Positions 32,295 through 41,050 are shown, counted from the first letter of the stretch. The stretch: DNA of 42,917 nt from Oscillospiraceae bacterium (GCA_910575505.1 CAJTFK010000017.1:39227-82143); one strand, 5' to 3'. Translations and numbers: made by a program. Notes: generated from the letters alone by a model not told the origin.

Positions 32295-33044
32295 TCACAA
32301 ATCGAAGAAAGACACATCCGCCCCTGCGGGTAAAGACGTTTCCAGCGTAGTGGAGGGAGTAGTCCCTATTCTCGTTTTTAGCAGGTCTGCTATGCTGTTG
32401 AAGGACTTTTTCTGTGCTTCTGCTTTAGCGATACGCGCTCTGGCATCACGCCGGTCTGCCGTTGCCTCTGCTACGCGTTCCATATCTCTTTTGCGTGGAA
32501 GAATCCTCTCATCCTGCCGCTTTTTATCAATTTTCTTTGAGTAGAAAGCCGATTTTCCTTTAGAATGTGTTTCAACTGCCGCCCGTCCAGAAGCAGCATG
32601 ATTATCCATATAGGAATATCCACTATAACCGTTGCCATCAATGCGTATGATTGTTCCACCGCACATTGTATTAGAGCCACAGGCATCTTCTCGAATCAAG
32701 TTCATCATTTTGTTTTTGAACTCCTTATCTACCATCATTTTCTCAAAAGCATCATCTGTTATCTGGACAGAAACACTTGACCCCCAAGACATAGAATCTA
32801 TTTCAGACCAAATTTCTTTTTTGAAGTTTTCTAAGGCTTCGTTATCGGAAACTGCCTGTGTTTGTGAATTGGTAACACCTCGCGCTTGATCGCTGATTTC
32901 CAGCATATCGGATTTGCCCTGACTGGCCCTTGCCGCCAGATCAAGGAAGCTTCTGCTCTGTGTCCAAGTCTGTTTGGCTTCACGAGCCTTAACGGGGGTG
33001 CTATATGTTCTTGTCTCATAATTAGGTCGGATGATACTGCTCAT
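32295..33044 (-). CDS. Unknown protein, tandem paralog 3 (249 aa)
   Basis: A 249-residue protein of the same unrecognised family, intact. Its N-terminus (YSTPVKAREAK..TQSRSFLDLAARAS) is the more diverged version of the shared segment. The middle has VQITDDAFEKMM and TIIRIDGNGYSG, and the end is a charged helical stretch rich in R/K/A/E/D. No signal peptide or transmembrane helix is seen. ATG 33044 has AAAGGAG 6 bases upstream and overlaps the stop of the kinase remnant as ATGA, so it was once co-translated with that kinase. GC content is lower than the core genes. Confidence 0.75.
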   Translation of the reverse strand: MSSIIRPNYETRTYSTPVKAREAKQTWTQSRSFLDLAARASQGKSDMLEISDQARGVTNSQTQAVSDNEALENFKKEIWSEIDSMSWGSSVSVQITDDAFEKMMVDKEFKNKMMNLIREDACGSNTMCGGTIIRIDGNGYSGYSYMDNHAASGRAAVETHSKGKSAFYSKKIDKKRQDERILPRKRDMERVAEATADRRDARARIAKAEAQKKSFNSIADLLKTRIGTTPSTTLETSLPAGADVSFFDL

Positions 33045-33190
33045 AGCTTGCTCCTTTCCTGCAATAGAACCGCTGCGGAAAATACCTGCTGAACTGCTTT
33101 CAGCTCCAATTCTCCTATATACTTCTCCGCCTCCCGGCGCACGTTGGCAAGGCCGATCCCGTGCATGGAGGCATTCTCCCGTTTCGTTGT
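33041..33190 (-). pseudogene. 3' remnant of a GHKL sensor histidine kinase
   Basis: The minus strand encodes about 50 residues ending in a stop at 33041: TTKRENASMHGIGLANVRRE, then EAEKY and VFSAAVLLQERS. HGIGLxNVRREAEKY is the G2 box and following helix of AgrC/VirS-like GHKL histidine kinases. The catalytic N-part is missing; the frame meets the recombinase region near 33190. The stop overlaps the ATG of paralog 3. The rest was probably lost when the integrase cassette arrived. Confidence 0.75.
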
Positions 33191-33198
33191 GACTACAA

Positions 33199-34480
33199 AT
33201 GCCGAAAAACGAGTTATGCCGAAAAGAGCAAAAGAATGTCATATCCATAACGGATATGACGCAAAAGTCGTATGATTGCATGCTCCAGGAGGATTACGCC
33301 AAGAAAACCTACCAGCAATATTGGTACTACGGCGTAGTTCCCATCAGAAGGTACTATCAGCAGCAGGGAATTGGGATGTATACTTCTGAAAGTATCAACG
33401 ATTGCGTGGCCTGGTTCCGAGAGCGGTACAAGCAAAGCAATGTGTATCCGGAAAAATTTAAGGCCGTTCGGAAAATTGCAGCAATCATGGAACGTATCGC
33501 AGCAGGGGAACCGTATCAGTGGCAGTCCCTGACACCGTGGTACATCGTGAACCCTTCCCCTGCGTACCACTCTCTCCTCGAAGACTATGCAGAGCAGAAA
33601 CGAAAGAATGGCTGCAAGGAAACCACCGTTCGAGGTACTAAGCCCATTATAAAACATTTTCTGATGTATGCAGTCTTCTTCAGGTATGAAAGTGTCCGAA
33701 ATATCACCCTGACTGATGTCATCAGTTATATCCCCAAGCTTGCCGAAAGTTACCAGCATATAGGAGATGCTCTGTCTATCTTGAGAGGCAGGCTTTGGAA
33801 CCTATCTCTATGAGCGGGGGCTTACTGAGGTCCATCTTGACAACGTATTTTCAATCAAGGCCCCTTCCCAGAAAAATCTTCATGTTGGGTTTACACAGGA
33901 AGAAGCCATGGCAATCATCTCCGGTATTGATCGCTCTGCCACATGTGGGAAACGGGATTATGCTATTTTGATGTTGGCGCTGCACACCGGACTTCGGGGC
34001 ATAGACGTTCTGAAACTGACGTTCACAAGCATCAATTGGTAAAAGTGAGAAATTCATCTGACCCAGAGTAAGACCGCGCAGGAATTAACCCTTCCTGTAC
34101 CGATGAGCGTTCTGAACGCAATTGCGGAATATATCATGTACGCTCGTCCAAAATCGCAGGAAAATTCTATCATATTTCTGCGGATCAGAAAGCCTTATCC
34201 CTCGATGAAAACATGGTCCGCCCATTCTATCGTGCGCAGGAACACAGTTCAAGCGGGGATCGAATGGCCGGAAAATGAGCGGAAAGGGTTTCACAGTTTT
34301 AGACGCACAATTGCGAACTGAATGCTGGAGGCGGAAACTCCTCTTGAGCTGATCACGGAGATTCTTGGGCAAAGGAATACGGACTCCACGAAGCCCTACA
34401 TCGCGGTTCACAAGCCGGGGCTTGCCGAATGTGCGCTTGATTTGCAGTTGATTCCCATAGGAAGGGAGGAACTGCAATGA
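33199..34480 (+). pseudogene. Broken tyrosine recombinase 1
   Basis: A phage/transposon-type tyrosine recombinase split by at least three lesions. The first frame runs to 33813, then shifts near 33790 into FGTYLYERGLTEVHLDNVFS. A TAA at 34040-34042 and a TGA at 34319-34321 interrupt the rest. Catalytic elements remain visible: HTGLRGIDVLKL (first Arg), GFHSFRRTIA (His-x-x-Arg), ITEILGQ and a terminal Tyr in STKPYI. A possible start is ATG 33256 or 33199; neither has a good ribosome-binding site. It ends in ATGA overlap with recombinase 2. Confidence 0.8.
33238..33260. repeat. 9-bp-arm inverted repeat at the integrase cassette edge
   Basis: GTCATATCC and GGATATGAC flank a 5-base centre. It lies beside the start of recombinase 1 and near the kinase breakpoint. 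It resembles a tyrosine-recombinase core site, but the second copy was not found. Confidence 0.35.
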
Positions 34481-35295
34481 GCAGCGGCTATACCAGCAGG
34501 CTGGGACCCCATATTGAGCAGATGGTTGCCCAAAACACGCAGTTGGGTATCCATATAAAGATAGTGAGCGGGTTTTGCATGTGTTTGACCGTTTTTGCGC
34601 GGCTGGATTTCCCGGTGCGGAAACAATTACACCTGAAATTGGAAATGCGTGGGCTGTTATAAAGCCAGCAGTATATCCCACATATTTTTTCATCGGAAGA
34701 ATTAAAATGTTTTTTCCAAGCTGCTGATTCCCTGCCAATCCTGCCAAAGTGCCGTATACGGCATCTCCAAATACTGGTGATCTTTCGGCTGATGTATACT
34801 TGCGGTTTGCGTCCTCACGAAGCCCGCCTGATTCAAAGAGAGCACCTGAATCTTTCTGAGGGTACGATTTTTAACCCGGAATCGAAAGGGCATAAAGACC
34901 GTATCGTTGCTATGCTGCCAGAAATGACAAATATTTGCGCCAAATACATTCCTTACACAGCACATGAGTTCCCCAACAGTCCATATCTGTTCCCTTGCCA
35001 ACGGTTCAAAGGAGCCGCATACAATGGCAGCTGGCTAACAAAAGTATTTCACTTGTGCTGGGACGAAGCTGGTCTTGGCAAGGTGTCCGGTAATGCGCCG
35101 AGACCTTATGATTTCCGTCATAGCTACGCCGTGGCCTCGCTTCGGGCCGGGGACGATATTAAGACGGTTCAAAGTAATCTCGGACACCATACCGCCGCCT
35201 TTACCCTGGACGTTTATGGGCATGTCACGGAGGAAATGAAGCGGGCCAGTGCTGAACGGATGGAGAAGTTTATTCAAGGCGTTTCCGAGGCCTGA
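34477..35295 (+). pseudogene. Broken tyrosine recombinase 2
   Basis: It starts at ATG 34477, overlapping the previous stop, with GGGAGG upstream. The N-terminal part (MSSGYTSRLGPHIEQMV) breaks by frameshift before 34680, and the C-terminal catalytic domain is open from about 34777: TCGLRPHEARLI (Arg), YDFRHSYAVASL (Arg), SNLGHHTAAFTLDVYGHV (His and Tyr). The two overlapping recombinases resemble part of a RIT-like (recombinase in trio) cassette. Confidence 0.78.
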
Positions 35296-35343
35296 ATGGG
35301 AATAAGTGAAAAATAAGGGAAACCGTTTGGAAAACGGGCATGA

Positions 35344-35378
35344 AAAAAGCCTAGAACCATTGCGGCTCTAGGCTTTTT
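35344..35378. terminator. Bidirectional terminator between recombinase genes
   Basis: AAAAAGCCTAGA (35344-35355) pairs with TCTAGGCTTTTT (35367-35378). It separates the rightward tyrosine recombinases from the leftward serine recombinase. Confidence 0.85.
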
Positions 35379-35510
35379 CGCTGGAGTAAGCGGACAAAAT
35401 CGATTTTTCTTTGATTCCCTTGCGGCACAACGATTCAGGAAGAAAGGCTGATGCCGGAGAGGGAAAAGCAATCACTTTGTTGTTTGCCGGTATTGACTTT
35501 TATCAGTCCT

Positions 35511-36419
35511 TTATGGATCTATTTTGCGTGCCTGATGGATTGTTTCAAACAGCTCCCTGCTTACAATCGCCGGGTGGTGCTCCTGTATCAAAAATCTCTC
35601 TAACTCACCTTGGTTCTTAACCTGTTTCCCAGAAAACAAATCCGCTATAAAGGTTTTCTGGAGCAGAACATCCCCCACATATTTCTCGTTTCTCAACAGC
35701 TTGCTGATTGTCTCCCGGCTCCAATGGGGTTTTCCTGTTGGGGATGGAACCTTACTCTCATACAGCCATTTTGAAATGGCTCCAAGACTACTTCCAGCAG
35801 CCCTCATCTCAAACATCTTCCGAACAATCTTAGCGTCAGGCTCATCAATAGCCAGCCTTCTATCATCTCCACGCTTATTCCCAAAACACACAAATTCAGC
35901 GTAACCTGAACTGCCGCTTTCAAACCCTCGCTTAATCCCCCATTTAATGTTTCGGCTTTTATCCTCGCTCTCAGCCTGGGCCAGGGCACAGTAGGCGGTC
36001 AGCAGGATTTGTATTCGCTGTTCGTTCAGCCACATCTCCTCCTGCTCAAAATAGACTTCTACACCCAAGCCACGCAGATCCCACAGCGAACGCAGCATAT
36101 CCAGCGTATTGCGGCCAAAACGGCTGATAGACTTCGTCAGAATCAAGTCAATTCTCTTCTTGCGGCACTGTGCGATCATCCGGCGAAACTCTAGCCGTTC
36201 TTTTGTGTTTAAGCCAGTAGCTCTTTCCGCAAAAATGCAGGCACTTTCTCAATTGGGATTTGCTGAAATCAGCTGTGAATAGTGCCGCTCCTGCAATTCG
36301 ATACTGCTGGTCTGCTCCTCCAACTCTGTACTGACCCGGCAGTAAGCAGCTACACGAAGATGACGCAGTTCCATTGAACGATGGCCTTGCGTAGGAAGAA
36401 TTTCAGTCACCTTTCGCAT
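35511..36419 (-). pseudogene. Serine recombinase with one in-frame stop
   Basis: A large-serine-recombinase-like gene of 302 codons. The N-terminal catalytic domain has AAYCRVST with the nucleophile Ser, then a TGA at 36249-36251 (codon 57), then ERATGLNTKERLEF and KSISRFGRNT, and a recombinase domain with SPTGKPHWSRETISKLLRNEKY. The frame is otherwise intact, so a single TGG-to-TGA change would explain the break. The C-terminus is shorter than usual, lacking the zinc-ribbon and coiled-coil end. I choose ATG 36419, with GGGAGG 8 bases upstream. It lies 32 bp behind the companion protein gene. Confidence 0.82.
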
Positions 36420-36451
36420 TCGCATGGCCTCCCGCAGTTTTCTTCATTATA

Positions 36452-36946
36452 TCAAAGCGAGAGCTTCATGGCAATGTGATTTTGCGGTTCTTTGGAGCGG
36501 CTGAGTTTCTCCTGCTGTACCGCCATAAACATCTCGTCAGAAATAATGGTCTCATGGGAACCGGTGTAGAGATACCGTTCCATGAGGCCATTGTTTTCGA
36601 TCTGGACAGCGCCGATGCTGAGCGTCTTCTGGAGCAGCACCCGTCCGGTGTATTTTTCATTGGAGAGCAGTTTGTCAATTGCCTCCCGATTCCATTTGGG
36701 CCTGCCGGTGGGGGAGGGAATGCCCTGCCTTTCCAGACCCGCAGCAATTTTCCCAAGGCTGTCACCAGCAAGATACCGTTCAAATATCCAGTTCACCACC
36801 TTGGCTTCGTCCGGATTTATTTCTAGTTCTCCAACAGAACTGATCGTGTATCTGTAGCACTTACGCTTTGCCATTTTGGAACTGTCATCCTGAAACCCTT
36901 TCCGGAGACTGCTTTTAATTGCTTCACTTTTTTGAATTGAGTTCAT
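36452..36946 (-). CDS. Stand-alone recombinase-domain protein (no catalytic domain)
   Basis: A 164-residue protein that consists of the DNA-binding Recombinase domain of large serine recombinases (LEINPDEAKVVNWIFERYL, SPTGRPKWNREAIDKLLSNE, KYTGRVLLQKT) but has no resolvase catalytic domain. An excellent AAAGGAGG stands 6 bases before ATG 36946, so it reads as a designed gene and not as a simple fragment. It precedes the nonsense-interrupted serine recombinase in the same direction and may have acted as its accessory DNA-binding partner. Alternatively it is a truncation that captured a ribosome-binding site. Confidence 0.75.
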   Translation of the reverse strand: MNSIQKSEAIKSSLRKGFQDDSSKMAKRKCYRYTISSVGELEINPDEAKVVNWIFERYLAGDSLGKIAAGLERQGIPSPTGRPKWNREAIDKLLSNEKYTGRVLLQKTLSIGAVQIENNGLMERYLYTGSHETIISDEMFMAVQQEKLSRSKEPQNHIAMKLSL

Positions 36947-37022
36947 TATGATCCTCCTTTAATAACAAAAATACCGCAGTGAAACCACTGCGGCACAAAG
37001 GTTTTATGTGATTATACATAAA

Positions 37023-37060
37023 AGTTGACAGACTACCCCCCCTGGTGTAATCTGTCAACT
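37023..37060 (-). terminator. TTGACAGACTAC-type terminator hairpin, copy 1
   Basis: AGTTGACAGA-TTACACC-type arms (37023-37037 with 37044-37060), with TTTTATG following on the minus strand. The same sequence recurs at 41014-41050. The stretch 36947-37277 also has a CCGCAGTG/CACTGCGG hairpin and GTCGGAGCAAGC/GCTTGCTCCGAC (37191-37202/37211-37222), with no supported gene. Confidence 0.65.
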
Positions 37061-37277
37061 TATCATGCAATAAGTGGGCAAAATCGATTTTCGTTCGAGA
37101 TTGCGCCCAAAACCAAATCGAAGTCCAGCGAAGCGGGTTCGATTCGGGAAGGAGGAGCAGCGCAATGAGCGCGCTCTGACTTTTGAAAAAGTCGGAGCAA
37201 GCGATATGTAGCTTGCTCCGACGTGCATCTGCGCTATAAAAACGATATTTTCTTGAAGACATTGCGGCGCAATGGTT

Positions 37278-38015
37278 TCATGGCTTTCTGGTCACTAGAG
37301 CGATATCCCCAATAGAAGTTGTCAGAATCTCATGTTGCCAGCTTCCATTAGGGATATCGTTTTCTGTGAAGGTTCTTACCTGTTGTAGCTTCAGCATTTC
37401 CTCGTATTTCGGACGGTCAGCCGCCGGCAGCTGCATGGCATCCATGGTCTGCTCCATTGTCCAGCCCATGCTTCCCATTAAGCTCCTGATGGTGCTGATT
37501 GTACTTTCAATGCGTCCTTCTGCCAGGCCCTCAACACGTCCCTTTTCAAAGCCCCGCTTCATACCGCGTTCCTCAAAGCCCTGGCTCAGATTACACATCT
37601 CCGACAGCCTCCTTTCCAATGTTTCTGTCATGGGAATATCAAAATCCTGCTCCAATATCCGCTTCTTTTCGGTGATGATGTTCTCTCCGGAGAACAATGC
37701 TCCCAGCATTTTCAGCACACCATCATAGTTTTCTCCACCTGGCTTGCCTAAGCCCACCAGCACCGCAGTCAGCAGATTATAATTTTTGATCTGCTCTCTG
37801 GTGCGGCCCACAAGATTTTCCTCAACAATGTGATAGCGGGTTATCGTGTTCTCCCATTCCTTCGGCACATCCAGACAGATCCAGATACTATAGACCTTCC
37901 GGACATTTTGATAATTGGATTTCACAAATTCCGTACCGTATTGGGCGGAAATCATCCTGTTGCAATAGTATACACACTGGGCGTTTTCGCCGGTGATGCA
38001 GATATCCTCCGCCAC
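37278..38015 (-). pseudogene. N-terminally truncated Rpn-family nuclease/transposase relic
   Basis: A 245-codon frame from GTG 38015. From about residue 15, YYCNRMISAQYGTEF and KVYSIWICLDVPKEWENTITRY match the Rpn / PD-(D/E)XK nuclease-family transposase group, followed by NLSQGFEERGMKRGFEKGR and WTMEQTMDAMQLP. The catalytic N-terminal half (about 100 residues) is missing, and the last about 30 residues look like readthrough beyond the normal end. It is probably non-functional. Confidence 0.75.
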
Positions 38016-38110
38016 GGGTGTCTCTCTCCATCAATCGATCCCCTTACAACTTGATTTTAGCATATCCACTACAAAAAGCCACTGCTTTTTTCAGCGTTTG
38101 TCAAAAGGAA

Positions 38111-38137
38111 GCTCCCGCCGCTAAAACCGGCGGGAGC
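38111..38137 (-). terminator. Terminator after the holin gene
   Basis: GCTCCCGCCG (38111-38120) and CGGCGGGAGC (38128-38137) form a stem; on the minus strand TTCCTTTT follows. The same motif recurs at 40860-40888. Confidence 0.7.
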
Positions 38138-38182
38138 CCTTTGGCTCGCGCTTTTCGGCAAGAGCCAATATGCGATTTTGCT

Positions 38183-38404
38183 TCACGTCTTATTATCCGT
38201 AACCTTTTTGACCCCCGCCGCGTCCACCTTGCCCTCGGTAATGATGTAGGACACCACGGAAGCCACCGATACCACAGCGCCTGCTACGGAGCTGATGGTA
38301 CTCTCATCCAGTCCGAACACCATGGCCAGGCCCGTGACGATGCCCGCTATCGCTGCCCAAAGCTTGCGGGAGCTCAGCTTTCGTTTCCAGTCAATCTGAT
38401 TCAT
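38183..38404 (-). CDS. Phage holin-like small membrane protein
   Basis: A 73-residue protein with two hydrophobic stretches (AAIAGIVTGLAMVFGL and ISSVAGAVVSVASVVSYII) separated by a short turn, an N-terminal basic segment (DWKRKLSSRKLW) and a charged tail. This is the build of small Clostridial phage holins, which form pores in the cytoplasmic membrane at lysis. No endolysin is adjacent. The ribosome-binding site is weak. It lies 144 bp downstream of another phage-type membrane gene. Confidence 0.78.
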   Translation of the reverse strand: MNQIDWKRKLSSRKLWAAIAGIVTGLAMVFGLDESTISSVAGAVVSVASVVSYIITEGKVDAAGVKKVTDNKT

Positions 38405-38498
38405 AATGTACCGTTCCCCATATTGTAAGATTCGCTCATGTTTTAAGCGCCTCCGCTTCTCCGGCAGGCGCGGGAAAGCCTGTGAACAGGATTTGCCT

Positions 38499-38782
38499 TC
38501 AGCCCTCTTCGTCGTGCGCAGCCTGATTGAGATGCTCTTCGAGCCGGTTCATGGCTCCGTAACCGGGCCGTTGCAGCCCTGCTCCTTTAAGCCCTTCAAA
38601 CAGGCCAGCAGCCCGTAGCAGGTCAGGGTCTGCTCCTTGCGGATGGACTTCAGCTCCTCCGCCTGTCTTCTGCTCCGCTGAACAAACTTGAAGAGCCAAA
38701 GGACCACGCCGCCTATCACGCCCAGGGCGGACAGGAGCTCCGCCAGCATCACGACTGTATCCGTACCAATGGTCATTCCCAT
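38499..38782 (-). pseudogene. Phage-type small membrane protein with 3' frameshift
   Basis: The ATG at 38782 (GAGGAG about 7 bases upstream) opens a 77-residue frame with one transmembrane helix (about 10-30) and a basic, coiled C-part: TCYGLLACLKGLKEQGCNGPVTE. It stops at 38549. The downstream frame continues AMNRLEEHLNQAAHDEEG to 38499, so one base is missing near 38553-38557 (GAGCC for GAGGCC). The protein would lose about 17 residues. It resembles proteins found beside holins in Clostridial prophages. Confidence 0.65.
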
Positions 38783-38947
38783 GCTCAGTTCTCCTCTCTA
38801 CCGCCCGCGTTTGGCGCTGCTTCTCGGCGAAACAATGGAGGTTTCATCAGCACGTTCAAGCGACCGCCGGGGTCGGAGTGTTACGGCATGATATCGATTG
38901 CCACCGTTCCAACCTATGACGGAAGCGGCAATCAGGTTCCAGTCGGA

Positions 38948-38975
38948 ACCTGTCGGCGTGCAGGCGCATAGAGTA
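38948..38975 (+). promoter_or_regulatory. Candidate sigma-K promoter of the collagen-like genes
   Basis: AC (38948-38949), 17 bases and CATAGAGTA (38967-38975) fit the sigma-K consensus (AC, CATAnnnTA). It lies about 95 bp before the first exosporium gene. Support is pattern and context only. Confidence 0.45.
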
Positions 38976-39068
38976 TCTCGGGCACGGCGCTGGAGAGCCT
39001 TCCTCTCCCGCCGGCATGCCTATGCGCTTTCGCAGCGCAACCCACAGTGTGAAAGGAGCTTCTCAATT

Positions 39069-39923
39069 ATGTCTCTACCCAGTTTCCCCAACGTTGACCC
39101 GCCCATCCAGCGGGAAGATGCGGTTAATCAGATTCTTTCCTCCATCGCCATGGAGGAGCTTGGCCTGAGCCATATCCTCAATGCTGAGGGCGAGAAGATG
39201 CAATATATCCTCGGAACCCTGCCCGGCCTCAGCGGCCCCGCAGCAACCGTGGAAGACGTGCTGAACGCCAATGAGAGCGTTCGCGGTCTGCTGGAGACTG
39301 CTGTTCAGAACCAGATCTTCCTGAAAGGGAAGATGCAGGGCGCTCTGAACGCCTCTCCCATGCAGGGGCCCACCGGCCCCACCGGCCCCACCGGCCCCCA
39401 GGGCCCTGCCGGCCCCGCAGGCGGCCCCACCGGCCCCGCCGGAGCCCCTGGAGCCACAGGCGCTACCGGCCCCACCGGCCCTGCCGGCCCAACCGGTCCC
39501 ACCGGACCCAATGTCACCGCCACCAACGCCTATGCCGCCAGCACCAAGGGCGCGGCGTTCACGGTCCTCATGTCCGGAACCAACGTGGCTCTGCCCGACG
39601 CCCAGACCCTGTCCCCCGACATCACGGTCAACGGGGCAAACGACACCTTCACCGTGGCGGAGGCCGGACGGTATCGGGTTTCCTATAATATCAACTCCGT
39701 CACGCCCCTGACCCTCGGCGCCCGGCTGATGGTCGACGGTACGGAAATCGAAGCCTCCAACGTCATGCCGCAGACGGCACCTTTGAGCCGCCTGTCCAAC
39801 GATTTCCTGGTGGATCTGGCGGCGGGGGCCAAGGTCTCCCTGCAGGTGTACGGTTACGCGGGCTTGGTGACTCTGCTGCCCAATTCCATCGGGGCCTCCC
39901 TGTCCATGGTCCGTCTGAGCTAA
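39069..39923 (+). CDS. BclA-like exosporium collagen-repeat protein 1
   Basis: A 284-residue spore-surface-type protein. The N-terminal segment [20 protein letters not shown] (about 27-46) is the conserved leader of Clostridial exosporium/spore-coat proteins. Residues about 99-153 are collagen-like Gly-Pro-Thr/Ala triplets, with one slip in phase at G-P-A-G-G-P-T. The C-terminal about 130 residues resemble the TNF-like trimerisation domain of BclA ([18 protein letters not shown]). It is expected to form trimeric filaments on the spore. The ATG at 39069 is chosen because AAAGGAG precedes it. It is followed 13 bp later by a paralog. Confidence 0.88.
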   Translation: MSLPSFPNVDPPIQREDAVNQILSSIAMEELGLSHILNAEGEKMQYILGTLPGLSGPAATVEDVLNANESVRGLLETAVQNQIFLKGKMQGALNASPMQGPTGPTGPTGPQGPAGPAGGPTGPAGAPGATGATGPTGPAGPTGPTGPNVTATNAYAASTKGAAFTVLMSGTNVALPDAQTLSPDITVNGANDTFTVAEAGRYRVSYNINSVTPLTLGARLMVDGTEIEASNVMPQTAPLSRLSNDFLVDLAAGAKVSLQVYGYAGLVTLLPNSIGASLSMVRLS

Positions 39924-39936
39924 GGAGGGGTATTTT

Positions 39937-40827
39937 ATGTCAATGCCCACATTCCCCAAGAATGATCCCCCGCTGACCCGAGAAGGCAGCCTCAATGAGA
40001 TCATCTCCTCCATCGCCGCCGAGGAGCTGAGCCTGAGCCACCTCCTCAACGTCGAGGGCGAAAAGCTGCAATACGTCCTGGGCACCATGCCCGGTCTGGA
40101 CGAGGCGGCCTCCCTGGACGAGGTGATGCAGGTCAACAAAAGCGTGAAGGACACCCTGTCCGGCATTATGGAGCAGCAGATGGCGCTGACATCCAAACTG
40201 GGCGCGGTGCTGAAGGCCCCCACACTCCCCGGCCCCGAGGGCCCCATGGGCGCCGAGGGCCCCGAGGGTCCCGAGGGCCCCGCCGAGGGCGAGGCCGGTC
40301 CCGATGGCCCCGACGGCCCCGACGGAGCGGAAGGGCCCGCCGGCCCCACCGGCCCCACCGGGGCCCCGGGACCCAACCCCACGGCCATCGCCGCCTACGC
40401 CGCCAACACCCGGGGCAACAGCATCGGCCTTGGCGACGATGATTTCATCGGCTTTTCGGATGTGTCGGTCGTCTGCCCGGAGCTCTTCCTGGGCGACTCA
40501 AGCTCGATGCTCGGGGGAAAGTCGGTGTTCTGCCCGCAGAAGGCGGGCACCTATCAGATCTCCTACCGTGTGACCCTCAGCGTCCCCTCCGTTCAGCCGG
40601 TGGGAACCCGGCTGTTGATCTCCAGCGCCGACGACTATGAGGGTGTCATCGCCCCCACGGTGGGCGCCCGGCAGTTTGAATGCACGCTCACACTGGCCCT
40701 GCCGGAGCGTACCACGATCGAGCTTCAGGCATACTCCACGACCCCCAGCATCCCCGGCATGGACAGTGTCCAGCTGGCCAGCGGCGCCTCGGGCGCTTCC
40801 ATGCTGGTCGTCCGGCTGGGCGACTGA
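39937..40827 (+). CDS. BclA-like exosporium collagen-repeat protein 2
   Basis: A 296-residue paralog of the preceding gene, starting 13 bp after it with AAGGAGGGG upstream. The leader SIAAEELSLSHLLNVEGEKL is conserved. The collagen part (about residues 97-150) is unusual: GPE, GPD and GAE triplets make it strongly acidic, with an interruption at G-P-A-E-G-E-A-G, before ordinary GPT triplets. The C-terminal domain is again BclA-like and ends in SMLVVRLGD. The pair probably forms one sporulation operon. Confidence 0.87.
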   Translation: MSMPTFPKNDPPLTREGSLNEIISSIAAEELSLSHLLNVEGEKLQYVLGTMPGLDEAASLDEVMQVNKSVKDTLSGIMEQQMALTSKLGAVLKAPTLPGPEGPMGAEGPEGPEGPAEGEAGPDGPDGPDGAEGPAGPTGPTGAPGPNPTAIAAYAANTRGNSIGLGDDDFIGFSDVSVVCPELFLGDSSSMLGGKSVFCPQKAGTYQISYRVTLSVPSVQPVGTRLLISSADDYEGVIAPTVGARQFECTLTLALPERTTIELQAYSTTPSIPGMDSVQLASGASGASMLVVRLGD

Positions 40828-40859
40828 GCGGGGCCATCATTCCGAACAGATAGAGAAAG

Positions 40860-40888
40860 GACTCCCGCCGGTAAAACCGGCGGGAGTC
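40860..40888 (+). terminator. Terminator after the exosporium genes
   Basis: GACTCCCGCCGG (40860-40871) pairs with CCGGCGGGAGTC (40877-40888), loop TAAAA. It nearly repeats the hairpin at 38111-38137. Confidence 0.75.
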
Positions 40889-41008
40889 CTCGGTTTGCTG
40901 ATAGAACCTGCTACCTTTCGATCGGGGCCGCTTTCTGCTTTTGCAAAGGCAGCATAGAGATTGATGAGCGTTTCTGTGTCGAGAGAACAGGTTTTGTATG
41001 TTCAATAT

Positions 41009-41050
41009 AAAAAAGTTGACAGACTACCCCATTGGTGTAGTCTGTCAACT
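41009..41050 (-). terminator. TTGACAGACTAC-type terminator, copy 2
   Basis: AGTTGACAGACTAC (41014-41027) pairs with GTAGTCTGTCAACT (41037-41050), and six T bases follow on the minus strand. It is the proper terminator for the leftward DUF262 gene, 80 bp beyond its stop. It is nearly identical to 37023-37060. The rest of 40889-41129 holds nothing else I can support. Confidence 0.8.

Noticed and set aside
37120..37160. tRNA-like GGGTTCGATTCGG sequence
   Set aside because: No acceptor stem, anticodon arm or D-arm could be placed around it.
36924..37262. A 112-codon minus-strand frame
   Set aside because: It spans terminator and repeat hairpins and overlaps the well-supported start of the recombinase-domain gene; no family recognised.
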